Below are positions 26,592-38,016 of a stretch of 64,000 nucleotides of DNA, one piece after another (position 1 is the stretch's first letter; every line of letters begins with the position of its first letter). This stretch comes from Pseudomonadota bacterium (GTDB lineage: Bacteria; Desulfobacterota; Desulfobulbia; Desulfobulbales; Desulfocapsaceae): positions 45,769-109,768 of the forward strand of contig JAHJLI010000131.1 of the NCBI GenBank assembly GCA_018821785.1. The letters run 5' to 3'. The position numbers were made by a program, and so were the translations under genes. Below the pieces are notes generated by a model, which saw only the letters and a program-made list of their open reading frames with translations, was not told the DNA's origin and ran no database searches.

Positions 26592-27386
26592 TCAGGCAGC
26601 GCCTGAGATAGCGGCGGCGACCAGGAGCGCCTGGTGAGTCGCGGCAACATTGTGAACCCTGAGTATCGAGATGTTTTTATCGGCACAGAGAGCCGAAACA
26701 ACGGCAGTCGCCAAATCCCTTGCCGCTTCCAATGGAACTTCAGTAATCTCCCCGAGAAACCGCTTGCGGCTGTGGCCGAGAAGTACCGGTAAACCGAGTG
26801 ATCCCAGTTCATCCAGGTGTTTTATAATGGAAAGATTGTGGTACAGGGTCTTGCCGAAACCGATACCGGGATCAATGATCAGTCGGTTGCGGTCGACACC
26901 GTTTGCTGTGAGCCAAGTGATACGTTCGGAGAAGAAATCGATAATTTCTTTGGTAACATTGGTGTAAACAGGGTTCATCTGCATATCGGCAGGGGTTCCC
27001 TGCATGTGCATGATGAGCACCGGAACGCTGGTTTTCTGAACAAGTGCCAGCATTTCCGGATCGTTTCGAAGAGCTGAAATATCATTTATGATATCCGCTC
27101 CGGCTTTCAGTGCTTGATCGGCTACGGCCGCTTTGGTGGTGTCAATGGAAATCGGGATTTGATGTTTTTTCCGGATCGCCTGAATCACCGGAATGACCCT
27201 GCGTAATTCCTCTTCGGGCGTAACAGGTACGGCGAAGGGGCGAGTGGACTCGCCCCCAATATCAAGAATATCGGCACCGTCGCTGATCAATTGGTCCGCC
27301 TGGGCAATGGCAGCGGCATGGGAGGCGAAGTTGCCGCCGTCCGAGAAGGAGTCGGGCGTCACATTAAGGATGCCCATTATTTTCAC
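26592..27386 (-). CDS. folP: Dihydropteroate synthase
   Basis: 264 aa. Joins p-aminobenzoate to dihydropterin diphosphate in folate synthesis. Signature sequences MGILNVTPDSFSDGG and DILDIGGESTRP bind the pterin; RLIIDPGIGFGKT and LGHSRKRFLG are also typical. It begins with GTG 27386 overlapping the ftsH stop (GTGA); ATG 27377, three codons later, is an alternative. The ftsH-folP order is common in bacteria. Confidence 0.95.
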   Translation of the reverse strand: MKIMGILNVTPDSFSDGGNFASHAAAIAQADQLISDGADILDIGGESTRPFAVPVTPEEELRRVIPVIQAIRKKHQIPISIDTTKAAVADQALKAGADIINDISALRNDPEMLALVQKTSVPVLIMHMQGTPADMQMNPVYTNVTKEIIDFFSERITWLTANGVDRNRLIIDPGIGFGKTLYHNLSIIKHLDELGSLGLPVLLGHSRKRFLGEITEVPLEAARDLATAVVSALCADKNISILRVHNVAATHQALLVAAAISGAA

Positions 27387-29413
27387 TTGTCAGCCTGCCA
27401 TTTAGGTTCCTGGGGTTCATCTGATTTATCCGGAGCCGGTTCTTCCAGAGTTTCTTGGGCTTCTTCGGGTGGCTCGTTTTCGGGAGTTGTCTCTTCCGAT
27501 ACTTCGCTTGCGGTAGTATCCTCGACAGGCGCTGCACTTTTTGCCGCTTTTGCCTTCTTTGCTGCCGCCAGCTTTCTTCCGGCTTTCACTTTGGCAATTT
27601 GTGAGGTGTATTGGCCCGGACGCAATTCTTCGATAATGCGCTCGATATCGGTAAGGACAATGGTCTCTTTTTCCAGGAGTTCCTCGCTCATGCGGACAAG
27701 GACATCCTTATGCTCTAGAAGCATTGATTCCACTGTGGTCATAGCATTGTCAATGATCTTTTTTACTGCAACATCGATCAGTCTCGCTGTATCTTCACTG
27801 AAATCACGGTTATGGCCGATCTCCCGGCCAAGGAAGATCTGCTCTTCCTTCTTGCCGTAGGTCAAGGCGCCGAGTTCCTCGCTCATCCCCCATTCACAGA
27901 CCATTTTTCGCGCCAATGCGGAGGCGCGCTCGATATCATTTCCCGCCCCGGTGGTGATCTCATTAAAGACTATTTTTTCCGCCAGTCGTCCACCATAAAG
28001 GATGCAGATGGTGTTTTCCAGGAAGGTTTTAGAATGAGTGTATTTATCGTCGGTCGGTAGTTGCATGGTAAGGCCAAGAGCTCGACCGCGTGGAATAATT
28101 GTCACTTTATGTATAGGGTCAGTGTCTGCCATCAACCAGGCTACCAGGGCATGACCTGCCTCGTGGTAGGCGGTAATGGCTTTTTCCTTTTCACTGATGA
28201 TCATCGACCGTCTTTCCGCCCCCATCATGATCTTGTCCTTGGCTTTGTCGAGCAATTCTGGGCTGATTTCCTTTGCTCCTGTGCGCGCTGCCATGAGGGC
28301 TGCCTCATTCACCAGGTTTTCAAGGTCGGCACCGGAGAATCCTGGAGTGCCTCGGGCGAGGATTTCCAGATCAACATCGGCCGCCATTTTGGTCTTCTTG
28401 GCATAAATCTGCAGGATTTTCTGGCGTCCGCCAACGTCTGGAACCGGTACAACAACCTGACGATCGAATCGTCCGGGCCGCAGGAGGGCAGGATCAAGGA
28501 CGTCTGGACGGTTTGTTGCCGCGACGATAATTACTCCGTCATTGCTTTCAAACCCGTCCATCTCCACCAGCAGTTGGTTGAGTGTTTGTTCTCGTTCGTC
28601 ATGTCCGCCGCCTAAACCGGCACCGCGATGCCTGCCGACAGCGTCAATTTCGTCGATGAAGATAATGCAGGGCGCGTTTTTTTTGCCCTGGGCGAACATG
28701 TCTCGAACTCTGGAAGCACCGACGCCGACGAACATCTCAACAAATTCGGAGCCGGAAATACTGAAAAACGGAACATCTGCTTCCCCGGCGATGGCCTTGG
28801 CCAACAGGGTCTTGCCGGTGCCCGGTGCTCCGGCAAGGAGAACGCCTGTCGGAATGCGTCCGCCAAGAGCCGTGAATTTGCCTGGATCTTTCAGGAAATC
28901 AACTATTTCCTCGAGTTCTTCCTTTGCTTCGTCTATTCCTGCCACATCAGCGAAAGTGACTTTATTATTGCTCTGCTCGGTGAGTCTCGCTTTGTTTTTG
29001 CCGAACGAAAGGGCTCCACCCTTGCCGCCGCCCTGCATTTGACGCATGAAAAAAACCCAGACCCCTATCAGCAGCAGCATGGGGAACCAAGAGACAAAAA
29101 TGGTCATAAAAAAGGAATCTTTCTGAACTTCTTTGACGTTTATATCGACTCCGGTCTTCCTGAGAATAGAAATAAGCTCGGTGTCGGCCATTGGATAGAT
29201 GGTCTGAAATGGTCTGCCGTCTTGAAGGGTACCGGAAAGCACATCGCCACTGATAGTGACTCGAGTGATTGCTTTGCTTTCAATGCTCGACATGAACTCG
29301 CTGTAGGTAAGCGAGGTCTGACTGGTTTGCGGCTTATTGAAAAGATTGAAAAGAAGGATCATGGTCAAACCAATCACCAACCACATGCTCAGATTTTTAT
29401 AAAAAGTATTCAA
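27383..29413 (-). CDS. ftsH: ATP-dependent zinc metalloprotease FtsH
   Basis: 676 aa inner-membrane AAA+ protease for membrane-protein quality control. Two membrane helices (about 10-28 and 103-125) flank a periplasmic loop; AAA domain with Walker A GAPGTGKT, Walker B IIFIDEID and second region of homology [13 protein letters not shown]41 zinc site HEAGH. The C-terminal 65 residues are a Lys/Ala then Glu/Pro-rich low-complexity tail longer than in E. coli FtsH. Translationally coupled to folP. Its upstream gap to carB is 150 bp. Confidence 0.97.
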   Translation of the reverse strand: MNTFYKNLSMWLVIGLTMILLFNLFNKPQTSQTSLTYSEFMSSIESKAITRVTISGDVLSGTLQDGRPFQTIYPMADTELISILRKTGVDINVKEVQKDSFFMTIFVSWFPMLLLIGVWVFFMRQMQGGGKGGALSFGKNKARLTEQSNNKVTFADVAGIDEAKEELEEIVDFLKDPGKFTALGGRIPTGVLLAGAPGTGKTLLAKAIAGEADVPFFSISGSEFVEMFVGVGASRVRDMFAQGKKNAPCIIFIDEIDAVGRHRGAGLGGGHDEREQTLNQLLVEMDGFESNDGVIIVAATNRPDVLDPALLRPGRFDRQVVVPVPDVGGRQKILQIYAKKTKMAADVDLEILARGTPGFSGADLENLVNEAALMAARTGAKEISPELLDKAKDKIMMGAERRSMIISEKEKAITAYHEAGHALVAWLMADTDPIHKVTIIPRGRALGLTMQLPTDDKYTHSKTFLENTICILYGGRLAEKIVFNEITTGAGNDIERASALARKMVCEWGMSEELGALTYGKKEEQIFLGREIGHNRDFSEDTARLIDVAVKKIIDNAMTTVESMLLEHKDVLVRMSEELLEKETIVLTDIERIIEELRPGQYTSQIAKVKAGRKLAAAKKAKAAKSAAPVEDTTASEVSEETTPENEPPEEAQETLEEPAPDKSDEPQEPKWQADK

Positions 29414-29563
29414 AGAAGTCTCCGGTGGTTCCAGGTTATCTGTAATGCTTCATTTATTTGGTCAGGCGGCACAATATAAACCTATTGCTGCAAATCTGTG
29501 CACGAACTAAAAGTAAATCGAAAATTTCGAATGTCGAGTAATAAGTGAATTATTCTTAACCCA

Positions 29564-32500
29564 TTATCTGGGTCGGGTAAAATACTGGACAGGTTGCACG
29601 CCCGGCTGTTTATTTTGCATTTCCCGCATTCCCTTTACCAGTGCCGCGGCCCCGCTGGCGGTAGTGTTGTATGGAATGTGGTAGTCAAGGGCGGCTCGGC
29701 GTATGCTGTAGGAATCTTCGGTGGTTCTTTTGCCCAGAGAAGTGTTGACGATCCAGGAGATTTCACCGTCCCTTATTTTGTCAAGGATGTGCGGTCGGCC
29801 CTGGGAAATCTTGTTGACGACCTGACAGGGAACGCTTGCTTCGCGTAGACAAGCAGCGGTGCCGATGGTGGCAAATATGGTAAAGTTCAGCTCGACCAGT
29901 TCCTTGGCGACGGGTACGATGGCATCTTTGTCGCCATCACGGACACTGATGAAGACATTGCCGGATAGGGGCACCTTTGAGCCGGCCGCCAGCTGCGATT
30001 TGGCAATGGCCAGGCCGAGATTGTCGTCGATGCCCATGACTTCGCCGGTGGATTTCATTTCAGGACCAAGCAGGGTGTCAACTTTTTCAAATCGGTCAAA
30101 GGGAAAGACCGCCTCCTTGACTGCCCAGTGCGTTATGACAACCTCGGTTGTCAGTCCCAGTTCTTCCAGGGTGGCACCCATCATCACCTTGGTGGCGAGT
30201 TTGGCAAGCGGCACCCCTGTTGCCTTGCTGACAAAGGGGACGGTCCGTGAGGCCCTGGGGTTCACTTCAAGGACGTAGAGGTCGTCGTCTTTTATGGCAA
30301 ACTGGACATTCATCAGGCCGATGACTCCGAGTTCTTCGGCCATCGCCTTGGTGGCCCGCTTGATTTCCTCGATGGAGGTGGCACTGAGAGTATGGGGTGG
30401 CAGGACGCAGCAGGAATCCCCTGAGTGGATGCCGGCTTCTTCAACGTGTTCCATTATGCCGCCGATGATTGTGCGGTGACCGTCACAGATGGCGTCGACG
30501 TCGATTTCAATGGCGTCTTTTAAGAATTTGTCGATGAGTATCGGATGTTCGAGGGTAGTGCCGCCAATGGCTATCATGAAGTCCTTGATTCCCTGGTGGT
30601 TGTAGACGATGCGCATATCCCGGCCGCCAAGGACATAAGAGGGTCGGACAACCACTGGATAGCCGATCCGTTCGGCCGCAGCCAGGGCCTCTTCGAGGGT
30701 TCGGACGGTATCGTTGTCGGGCTGACGGAGTTCGAGCTTGTGCAAAAATTGCTGGAACCGTTTGCGGTCCTCGGCCCGGTCTATGGCGTCCGGCTGGGTG
30801 CCGACAATTGTCACGCCCATCTCGGCCAAAGGAACGGCAAGATTAAGCGGCGTCTGGCCACCGAACTGGACGATCACCCCGTCCGGCTGTTCCTGATCGA
30901 TGATGTTTAAGACATCTTCACGGGTGAGCGGTTCAAAAAAGAGTTTGTCGGAGGTGTCGTAGTCGGTCGACACCGTTTCCGGGTTGGAGTTGATCATGAT
31001 CGATTCTACCCCGATCTCACGGAGGGCAAAGGCGGCATGGACGCAGCAGTAATCAAACTCGATACCCTGGCCGATGCGGTTTGGACCGCCGCCGAGGATA
31101 ACGATTTTTTTCCCCTTGGTGATCTTGGCCTCGTTCTCTTCTTCGTATGTTGAGTAATAATATGGTGTATAGGATTCAAACTCGGCGGCGCAGGTGTCGA
31201 CCAGTTTGTAAACCGGTATTACATCGAGATTTTTACGGAGCAGGCGAATATCGTTTTCGCTGCTCCCGGAGAGAAATGCCAACTGATAATCGGAAAAGCC
31301 ACGCTCCTTACAGTACCTGAGGAATTCCCTGCCCAGCCCAGTAAGGCCACGCCTCAGTATCTCTTCTTCGGTCTCGACGATCTGCTGGAAGTTGTACAGA
31401 AACCACGGATCGATTTTGGTCAAGGCGTTGAGTTCTGTAAGGTCCATGCCTCGTTTCAGAGCCTCGTGGATATGGGCAATGCGACGAGAGTTGGGTACTC
31501 GCAGGCCGAGTTCCAGGTCGTCCTGGTCAAGGTGTGAAAGGGATTGTTTGCCGTCGCCACCGAAACCGAGCCTGCCGGTTTCAAGTGAGCGCATAGCCTT
31601 CTGGAACGCCTCTTTAAAGGTCCTACCGATCGACATGGTTTCCCCCACCGATTTCATCGAGGTGGTGAGGAGGTCGTCGGCTTCGGGAAATTTTTCAAAG
31701 GTCCAGCGGGGAATTTTCACCACGCAGTAATCAATGGAGGGTTCAAATGCCGCCAGGGTCTCTTGGGTGATATCGTTTTTCAATTCGTCAAGCGTGTAGC
31801 CGACTGCCAGTTTGGCGGCAATTTTGGCGATGGGAAAGCCGGTGGCCTTTGAGGCAAGCGCAGAACTACGCGACACCCGTGGGTTCATCTCTATGACCAT
31901 CATCTCGCCGTTTTCCGGATTGACCGCGAACTGGACGTTCGAACCTCCTGTTTCGACCCCGATTTCTCTCATGATGGCGATGGCCGCGTCGCGCATATTC
32001 TGGTATTCGCGGTCGGTAAGGGTCTGGATGGGGGCGACGGTTATGCTGTCGCCGGTATGTACGCCCATGGCGTCTATATTTTCAATTGAGCAGATGATGA
32101 CCACGTTGTCGTTGCGGTCACGCATGACCTCAAGTTCGTACTCTTTCCAGCCAAGAAGACTGCGTTCCAGCATGACCTCGCTGTTCATCGACAGATCAAG
32201 TCCTGCAGTACACAGGGCTTCCAACTCCTGACGATTATAGGCGACACCGCCACCGGTGCCTCCGAGGGTGAAACTTGGTCTGACGATGAGAGGAAAACCG
32301 AGTGTGTCACCGGCCGCCATGGCCGCAGCAAGGTTCTTGACGATAATCGATTCAGGTACCTTCAGGCCTATGCTCCGCATGGCGTCACGGAATTCTTCCC
32401 GGCCTTCGGCCTTCTTGATGACCGCGATATTTGCAGCAAGGAGTTCGACATTGTATTTTTCAAGGATGCCCATCTCCGCTAACTTGATGGCGGTATTCAG

Positions 32501-32785
32501 AGCGGTCTGGCCACCGAGGGTCGGGAGCAGGGCATCTGGTCTTTCCTTCTCAATGACCTTGGCGACGAATTCCGGAGTAATCGGTTCGATATAGGTGCTG
32601 TCGGCCAATTCCGGATCGGTCATGATGGTTGCCGGATTGGAATTGATGAGAACTACCTCGTATCCTTCCTCTTTCAGGGCCTTGACCGCCTGGGCACCGG
32701 AATAGTCAAATTCGCAGGCCTGGCTGATGATGATAGGGCCGGAGCCGATGATGAGGATTTTTTTTATGTCTGTTCTTTTCGGCAT
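29564..32785 (-). CDS. carB: Carbamoyl-phosphate synthase large subunit
   Basis: 1073 aa, the standard length. Makes carbamoyl phosphate from bicarbonate, ATP and ammonia supplied by CarA. Two homologous ATP-grasp halves: [17 protein letters not shown] at the N-terminus and [17 protein letters not shown] at about 560; C-terminal MGS allosteric domain ([15 protein letters not shown]). ATG 32785 matches the family start ([17 protein letters not shown]); a longer frame to 32833 has no support. It lies 69 bp downstream of carA. Confidence 0.97.
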   Translation of the reverse strand: MPKRTDIKKILIIGSGPIIISQACEFDYSGAQAVKALKEEGYEVVLINSNPATIMTDPELADSTYIEPITPEFVAKVIEKERPDALLPTLGGQTALNTAIKLAEMGILEKYNVELLAANIAVIKKAEGREEFRDAMRSIGLKVPESIIVKNLAAAMAAGDTLGFPLIVRPSFTLGGTGGGVAYNRQELEALCTAGLDLSMNSEVMLERSLLGWKEYELEVMRDRNDNVVIICSIENIDAMGVHTGDSITVAPIQTLTDREYQNMRDAAIAIMREIGVETGGSNVQFAVNPENGEMMVIEMNPRVSRSSALASKATGFPIAKIAAKLAVGYTLDELKNDITQETLAAFEPSIDYCVVKIPRWTFEKFPEADDLLTTSMKSVGETMSIGRTFKEAFQKAMRSLETGRLGFGGDGKQSLSHLDQDDLELGLRVPNSRRIAHIHEALKRGMDLTELNALTKIDPWFLYNFQQIVETEEEILRRGLTGLGREFLRYCKERGFSDYQLAFLSGSSENDIRLLRKNLDVIPVYKLVDTCAAEFESYTPYYYSTYEEENEAKITKGKKIVILGGGPNRIGQGIEFDYCCVHAAFALREIGVESIMINSNPETVSTDYDTSDKLFFEPLTREDVLNIIDQEQPDGVIVQFGGQTPLNLAVPLAEMGVTIVGTQPDAIDRAEDRKRFQQFLHKLELRQPDNDTVRTLEEALAAAERIGYPVVVRPSYVLGGRDMRIVYNHQGIKDFMIAIGGTTLEHPILIDKFLKDAIEIDVDAICDGHRTIIGGIMEHVEEAGIHSGDSCCVLPPHTLSATSIEEIKRATKAMAEELGVIGLMNVQFAIKDDDLYVLEVNPRASRTVPFVSKATGVPLAKLATKVMMGATLEELGLTTEVVITHWAVKEAVFPFDRFEKVDTLLGPEMKSTGEVMGIDDNLGLAIAKSQLAAGSKVPLSGNVFISVRDGDKDAIVPVAKELVELNFTIFATIGTAACLREASVPCQVVNKISQGRPHILDKIRDGEISWIVNTSLGKRTTEDSYSIRRAALDYHIPYNTTASGAAALVKGMREMQNKQPGVQPVQYFTRPR

Positions 32786-32854
32786 GATCTGTCCGTGGTT
32801 GCTGTCGTTATGGGTTGTCCCGCGCCGGGTCAAAGATGTATCGTTGCAGAATTC

Positions 32855-33979
32855 CTATTGTTTACGCATCATGTCTATAAAGCGATCAAAAAGATAGACG
32901 GCATCGTGCGGTCCCGGGGCGTGTTCCGGATGGTATTGGACGGAAAAAGCCGGATATCTGGTATGGCGCATGCCTTCCAGGCTGTTGTCGTTGAGGTTGA
33001 TATGGGTTACCTCTACCTCGCCCTGCGGCAGGCTGCCGATGTCGATACAGAAGCCATGGTTCTGGGAGGTGATTTCGACATGACCGGTAGTAAGATCCTT
33101 GACCGGCTGGTTGCCGCCGCGATGACCGAATTTCAGTTTGTAGGCTGTGCCGCCGTAGGCAAGGCCAAGCATCTGGTGGCCGAGGCAGATGCCGAAGATC
33201 GGCTTTTTGCCAAGCAGGGCTCTGATGGTGTCAACGACACCCTCAACTCCCGCCGGATCGCCGGGGCCGTTGGAAAGAAAAATTCCGTCCGGTTGCATGG
33301 CAAGAACGGCTTCGGCACTGGTGTGTGCCGGTACCACTTGGACCCGACAGCCCTTTTCGGTCAATATACGTAATTGGTTAAACTTTATGCCAAAATCAAA
33401 GGCAACAACCTTGAACGCTCCTTTCTGGCAAGCCTCGGCTGTGGTGAAATTGCTGCCAGGTACCGGATGGTTATTCGCCCAGCCATAGGGTTCATTACAG
33501 GTTATGTCCTTCACCAGATCCTGGCCGATAAAGCCTGGCCATTTATTGGCTCGCTCAACCAGGGACTCTTTGTCCAGATCCAGGGTTGAAACATACCCCT
33601 TCATCGCTCCTTTTGAGCGAATGTGCCTGACCAGTGCACGGGTGTCGAAGCCTTCTACGCCGAGCACGCTAAATTCCTGGAGGAAATCGGCGAGAGGTCG
33701 GGTGGAGCGGTAGTTTGATGGATAGGCATTGTATTCTTTGATAAGGAATGCCCGGGGGTGAATTGCCGCCGACTCCATGTCTTCCGGGTTGATCCCGTAA
33801 TTGCCGATCAGCGGGTAGGTCATGGTGACGATCTGCCCGGTGTAAGAAGGATCTGTGAGGATTTCCTGGTATCCGCTGAGGGAGGTGTTGAAGACTATTT
33901 CTCCGACAGCCTCACCGTGACCGGTGAATGATTGCCCGGCAAAGGTGGTCCCGTCTTCCAGGGCGATAAGTGCTTTCAT
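32855..33979 (-). CDS. carA: Carbamoyl-phosphate synthase small (glutamine amidotransferase) subunit
   Basis: 374 aa. N-terminal CPSase small-chain domain ([35 protein letters not shown]), then a class I glutamine amidotransferase with FLSNGPGDP, catalytic Cys in [10 protein letters not shown] and [10 protein letters not shown]. First gene of carAB. With pyrK-pyrD at the right end of the window it supplies pyrimidine synthesis. No attenuator is evident upstream. Confidence 0.97.
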   Translation of the reverse strand: MKALIALEDGTTFAGQSFTGHGEAVGEIVFNTSLSGYQEILTDPSYTGQIVTMTYPLIGNYGINPEDMESAAIHPRAFLIKEYNAYPSNYRSTRPLADFLQEFSVLGVEGFDTRALVRHIRSKGAMKGYVSTLDLDKESLVERANKWPGFIGQDLVKDITCNEPYGWANNHPVPGSNFTTAEACQKGAFKVVAFDFGIKFNQLRILTEKGCRVQVVPAHTSAEAVLAMQPDGIFLSNGPGDPAGVEGVVDTIRALLGKKPIFGICLGHQMLGLAYGGTAYKLKFGHRGGNQPVKDLTTGHVEITSQNHGFCIDIGSLPQGEVEVTHINLNDNSLEGMRHTRYPAFSVQYHPEHAPGPHDAVYLFDRFIDMMRKQ

Positions 33980-34499
33980 GGTAGTTTTCCTTTATTTGAG
34001 CCGAACATTGCTGTGAGCTGTTTGCCGGCTACCGGCGAAGGAAAGAGAACATAAGGTCCTTGTTCCTGTAAATGTTGAAAATAAAACCATTGTCGATATT
34101 TAAAGGCAGTGGTGGAGGCCATATTTCATTGCAGGTGAGTGGAGGGTAGTGTCTTTTTGTCCCTCTTGAATCTGCAGACAAAACCCCAATATATAACTTG
34201 ATAGGGCTACTTTCGTCAACCTTAAACGGTCAAAAGTCCTGTCTGCCTGTGTGTCGGAGACAAGGTGGAACGACAGTGAAAAGCCCCGCAACCACAAGCC
34301 CTGAGAAAGGATTGCGGCCAAATGTAAATATTATTGATTGATTTGTCGAGCGCAGCTGATTAAAATAATGAGACCATTACCGCCGGTCAACAGTTGACGG
34401 CCTGGCGGCGTCAGCATGGAATGGAACCGGGGATCCTCCCGGCTAAAACTCCCAAAAACGTTACATAAGATTCCGGCATGAACCGGACAAGGAGCAGCA
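33980..34499. other. 520-bp divergent intergenic region with hairpins
   Basis: Between carA (minus) and biotin carboxylase (plus). It holds GCCGG-CTA-CCGGC (34023-34035), CCGCAA...TTGCGG (34286-34317), and a strong hairpin 34380-34408 made of CCGCC/GGCGG around GTCAAC-A-GTTGAC. No open frame in it looks coding, and I could not match it to a known riboswitch. Confidence 0.4.
34380..34408 (+). promoter_or_regulatory. Hairpin / operator-like palindrome ahead of the carboxylase genes
   Basis: Perfect palindrome GTCAACAGTTGAC (34386-34398) inside an outer CCGCC (34380-34384) / GGCGG (34404-34408) pair, about 92 nt before the biotin carboxylase start codon. It may be a repressor site or an RNA hairpin in the leader. 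Confidence 0.35.
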
Positions 34500-35942
34500 T
34501 TGAAAAAGAAAATTCTTGTCGCCAATCGCGGGGAAATCGCCATCCGTCTTACCAGGGCCATCCAGGAATTGGGCTTTGAAGCCGTCGCCGTATACGAAAC
34601 TCCGGATGAAATGTCGCGGCATATCCGGATCGCTGATGAGGCGATCCTTCTGGGTGATGGTCCACGCTGTGATTATCTCAATATCGAAAAGATCATCAGG
34701 GCAGCAAAAAAATCCGGCGCGTGTGCCATTCATCCAGGCTATGGGTTTCTCGCCGAGAACCCGTTTTTTGCCAAGGCTTGCGAGAGTAATGGAATAATCT
34801 TCATTGGTCCGACAGCAGATATCATTTTAAATCTCGGCAACAAAGTTATTGCCCGCAATATTATGGCCGAGGCGGGTATTCCCATGGTGCCCGGCACGCA
34901 AAACCTGAAACAGGGGAAGGGAGGTGTCGCCGAGGCGCTCGATTTTGCAGCCAAGTATGGCTATCCGATAATGCTTAAGGCCACTTCCGGCGGTGGCGGC
35001 CGGGGGATTCGCCGGATCGAAACCGATGTTGAGATGAAGGAGATGATTCCGGTGGCCCGTGCCGAGGCTCTGGCGGCTTTTAATGATGATTCCGTCTTTC
35101 TTGAGAAGGTGGTTGTGAATCCGAAACACGTCGAGGTGCAGATCCTTGCCGACAGCCACGGTCATACTGTGCACCTTGGCACCAGGGACTGTTCGATTCA
35201 ACGCCGCAACCAGAAGCTGATTGAGATCGCGCCGTCGATGATTAAAAACCGCCCGCTCCTCGACGAGATCTGCGACACCGCGGTCAAAGCCGCCAAAGCA
35301 GCCAATTATCTCAATGCCGGGACGGTTGAGTTTCTGGTCGATAAGGACCAGAACTATTATTTTATGGAGATAAACACCCGTGTGCAGGTTGAACATACGG
35401 TTACCGAAATGATCACCGGCATCGATATCGTCAGAAACCAAATCAACATTGCCTTTGGAAAGCCCCTTTCCTTCGCTCAGGAGGATGTGCAGATTCGTGG
35501 CCATGCCATTGAGGTGAGGATCAATGCCGAGGATCCGAAAAACGATTTCATGCCGGAAGGGGGGAAAAAGGTCTCGGTTTACCGCTCTACCGGTGGTTTC
35601 GGTGTTCGTCTTGATGGCTTTGTTTACCAGGGCTATGTTATCCCTGAGGTGTATGATTCCTTATTGGTTAAGCTGACAGTGCATGGTTTTTCCTGGGAAG
35701 AAACGGTCGGACGACTTAAGCGGTGTCTCCATAACTTTGCCATCAGGGGGCCGAAAACGACCATCCCGTTTTATGTAAACATCGCCAATGAAAAGGATTT
35801 TGTGTCCGGCGATTTCGATACCTCATACATCGAAACTCATCCGCACATTTTTCATTATGACGAAGATGCAAGCGAGGTTGGAAAATTGGCGAGGTTCATT
35901 TCACAGATTCATTATTCGGGAGAAAACCCGTTTGCCAAGTAG
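34500..35942 (+). CDS. Biotin carboxylase subunit of a two-subunit 2-oxoacid carboxylase
   Basis: 480 aa. ATP-grasp enzyme that carboxylates biotin with ATP and bicarbonate. AccC-like features: ILVANRGEIAIRLTRA, IHPGYGFLAEN, glycine loop KATSGGGGRGIRR, LGTRDCSIQRRNQKLIE, and MEINTRVQVEHTVTEM with the metal and bicarbonate-site residues. TTG start at 34500 with AAGGAG 5 nt upstream. The carboxyltransferase gene follows after 61 bp, the arrangement of PycA-PycB and of 2-oxoglutarate carboxylase. A role in acetyl-CoA carboxylase is possible but less likely given the partner. Confidence 0.88.
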   Translation: MKKKILVANRGEIAIRLTRAIQELGFEAVAVYETPDEMSRHIRIADEAILLGDGPRCDYLNIEKIIRAAKKSGACAIHPGYGFLAENPFFAKACESNGIIFIGPTADIILNLGNKVIARNIMAEAGIPMVPGTQNLKQGKGGVAEALDFAAKYGYPIMLKATSGGGGRGIRRIETDVEMKEMIPVARAEALAAFNDDSVFLEKVVVNPKHVEVQILADSHGHTVHLGTRDCSIQRRNQKLIEIAPSMIKNRPLLDEICDTAVKAAKAANYLNAGTVEFLVDKDQNYYFMEINTRVQVEHTVTEMITGIDIVRNQINIAFGKPLSFAQEDVQIRGHAIEVRINAEDPKNDFMPEGGKKVSVYRSTGGFGVRLDGFVYQGYVIPEVYDSLLVKLTVHGFSWEETVGRLKRCLHNFAIRGPKTTIPFYVNIANEKDFVSGDFDTSYIETHPHIFHYDEDASEVGKLARFISQIHYSGENPFAK

Positions 35943-36003
35943 ACTGATTCCGAGAAGCAGTTAGCCATCGGCTTAAAAGTTATTTTTTAATAAGGATCAG
36001 ACA

Positions 36004-37911
36004 ATGACACGTATTATTCAGGGCAGTCCCGTTAAAGATATAGTGAATACATTGCGTCAGGCTGGGGGCTATTACATAACCAATACGGCCCGCGATCAGT
36101 CCCAGTCCGATTTCAAGAACCGAATTCTCCTGCATACCGACCTGTTAGCCGCGGAAGAGCGCGATAAGGCAGGATATTTTTCCCTGGAAATTACCGGTGG
36201 TGCCTCCATCCATGTGGATATCCTGAGAAAACAGGTTGACCCCTTTCTGAAGCTGAAAAAGCTTCGGGAAAAGATGCCGAACACCATGTTTCAGACCCTT
36301 TGCCGGGGGGTAAACCTCTTTGGTTACAGACCCTATCCACAGAACGTTATCCGATTTACCGTACGTGAATTCGCAAAATACGTCGATGTTTGGAGAACCT
36401 TTGATTTTCTCAATCATATTCCCAATATGTATGCGGTTTTTGAGGAAGTGGGCACGGCCGGAAAGCTCAATGAGCCGTGCATCTGTTTTTCTACAGGAGT
36501 GGAACACAGCAACGAATATTATGTTGCCAAGGCTGGAGAGATCATCGACGTAACCGGCCGGGATATAACACTGTGCATCAAGAACCATGGCGGCCTGGGG
36601 ACACCGAAAAGGATTGGTGAACTGGTTCGTGCCCTGAAACAGAAATATGCTGATGTTCCCATCCATTATCACGGTCACAATACCGATGGCAATGACGTTG
36701 GCAGGATTGTTGAGGCGGTGCGCAATGGAGCCTCGATAGTCGATGCCGGCGATTCGTCGTTCAGCGGGTTTTATGGGCCGCCGCCGGTGTTGACGGTCGT
36801 TCAAACTCTGAAAGAATATGGTTATGACGCGGTGGGTCTCGATGAGCATGCGGTTATCGCTACCTCCGAGGTTGTTCGCGATCAGCGTAAATATTATGAC
36901 CAGTTCGAGTCGCAGATCAAGGGCTTCCAACCAACCGTACAGATTCATAAGCTGCCGGGCGGAGCAATGGGATCAAGTCTTGAGCAGGCAGCCAAGGGAG
37001 GGTTCCTTGACCGTATGCCGGATATCCTGCACAAGGAATTGCCCCGGGTGCAAAAAGAGCTCGGCAACTATTGGTCGGTTACACCCGGTTCGCAGATTCT
37101 CTGGACCACCGCTGTGGCAAATGTCCTTGGTGGTGAGCGGTACGGTACCCCCTCCGGCGATCTGCGCAATCTTCTTCTTGGTAAATACGGGCCATTCCCT
37201 TTCTACCGGCCGGAAGAGTGGATATACCAAAAGGTGCTTGGTGACGACTGGCAGGAGGTGTTGGAAAAAGAGGGTGGTGTCGATGCCATCGCCGATATGG
37301 ATCTGGCCCATGAACGTTATGCACTCGCCGAACTGTTAGGTGTTGAACCGACCGACGAACAACTTGTCCTGTACTTGCAGCATCCAAATGATGCAGTGGA
37401 ATTCTTTAAATTCTCGGAAAAATATGGCCAAGTATACGTACTGACACCGTCGATATTTTTTCGTCAGGGGGGCTATGCTGTTGGGGAAAAACTTGCATTC
37501 AGGGATCATCACGGCAAGGAACATATGATTGAAGTTGGACCCTCTCCAGTGAATGATGCCGGGGAAACGAGCGTCTATTTCAATGTTGACCATCATCCTT
37601 CAATCTTTAATTTTAAGGCGAAAACAGCAGTCGGCAAACAGGGTGAAGCAGCTATTCTTAGTAAGGAGGAGATTCTCGATTTGGCAAAGGCCGGCGACGT
37701 CCGTTCACCGTTCTCAGGAAAGATCGTGGAGATTACTGTGGCCGAAGGTCAGGAGGTCCTGATCGGGGACAGGGTGGCAATCATGGAGGCCATGAAGATG
37801 CAGACTCCCATTCTTGCAGAGATGGATGGAATTGTAACAACCATCAACGCAAAAAAAGGCGACAGTCTTAAGCCGGGTGGCAAAATATTGAAGATCGACC
37901 CCAACGAATAA
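36004..37911 (+). CDS. Divergent biotin-containing carboxyltransferase (PycB / OadA-like)
   Basis: 635 aa. TIM-barrel carboxyltransferase (about 1-300), PYC/OadA domain (about 300-470) and a C-terminal biotinyl domain with EAMKM, biotinylated Lys598. The metal-ligand set appears kept: Asp31 in RDQSQS, Lys193, His223 and His225. Neighbouring residues differ from ordinary pyruvate carboxylase or oxaloacetate decarboxylase: IKDMAG is IKNHGG (192-197), HTHDT is HGHNT (223-227), and SGMTSQP is SGFYGPP (254-260). It may use pyruvate, but another 2-oxoacid such as 2-oxoglutarate cannot be excluded. AAGGA precedes ATG 36004. It pairs with the biotin carboxylase upstream. Confidence 0.82.
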   Translation: MTRIIQGSPVKDIVNTLRQAGGYYITNTARDQSQSDFKNRILLHTDLLAAEERDKAGYFSLEITGGASIHVDILRKQVDPFLKLKKLREKMPNTMFQTLCRGVNLFGYRPYPQNVIRFTVREFAKYVDVWRTFDFLNHIPNMYAVFEEVGTAGKLNEPCICFSTGVEHSNEYYVAKAGEIIDVTGRDITLCIKNHGGLGTPKRIGELVRALKQKYADVPIHYHGHNTDGNDVGRIVEAVRNGASIVDAGDSSFSGFYGPPPVLTVVQTLKEYGYDAVGLDEHAVIATSEVVRDQRKYYDQFESQIKGFQPTVQIHKLPGGAMGSSLEQAAKGGFLDRMPDILHKELPRVQKELGNYWSVTPGSQILWTTAVANVLGGERYGTPSGDLRNLLLGKYGPFPFYRPEEWIYQKVLGDDWQEVLEKEGGVDAIADMDLAHERYALAELLGVEPTDEQLVLYLQHPNDAVEFFKFSEKYGQVYVLTPSIFFRQGGYAVGEKLAFRDHHGKEHMIEVGPSPVNDAGETSVYFNVDHHPSIFNFKAKTAVGKQGEAAILSKEEILDLAKAGDVRSPFSGKIVEITVAEGQEVLIGDRVAIMEAMKMQTPILAEMDGIVTTINAKKGDSLKPGGKILKIDPNE

Positions 37912-37979
37912 CAACGAATTCAACAGGTTTCGGAGATATCGTCACAATCGAGAAAACTCCGATGAATGGCAGATGGGCA

Positions 37980-38004
37980 GGTGGTCGGCATTTTTCCGAT
38001 CACC
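37980..38004. terminator. Hairpin between the convergent carboxyltransferase and rhomboid genes
   Basis: GGTGGTCGG (37980-37988) pairs with CCGATCACC (37996-38004) over 9 bp with one G-T wobble. No T-run follows on either strand, so a terminator role is only suggested by its position. Confidence 0.35.
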
Positions 38005-38016
38005 TTGTGAAACGGT

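Noticed and set aside
34215..34330. Cobalamin or other known riboswitch upstream of biotin carboxylase
   Set aside because: The CCGCAA/TTGCGG hairpin is present but no B12-box or other conserved core could be identified.
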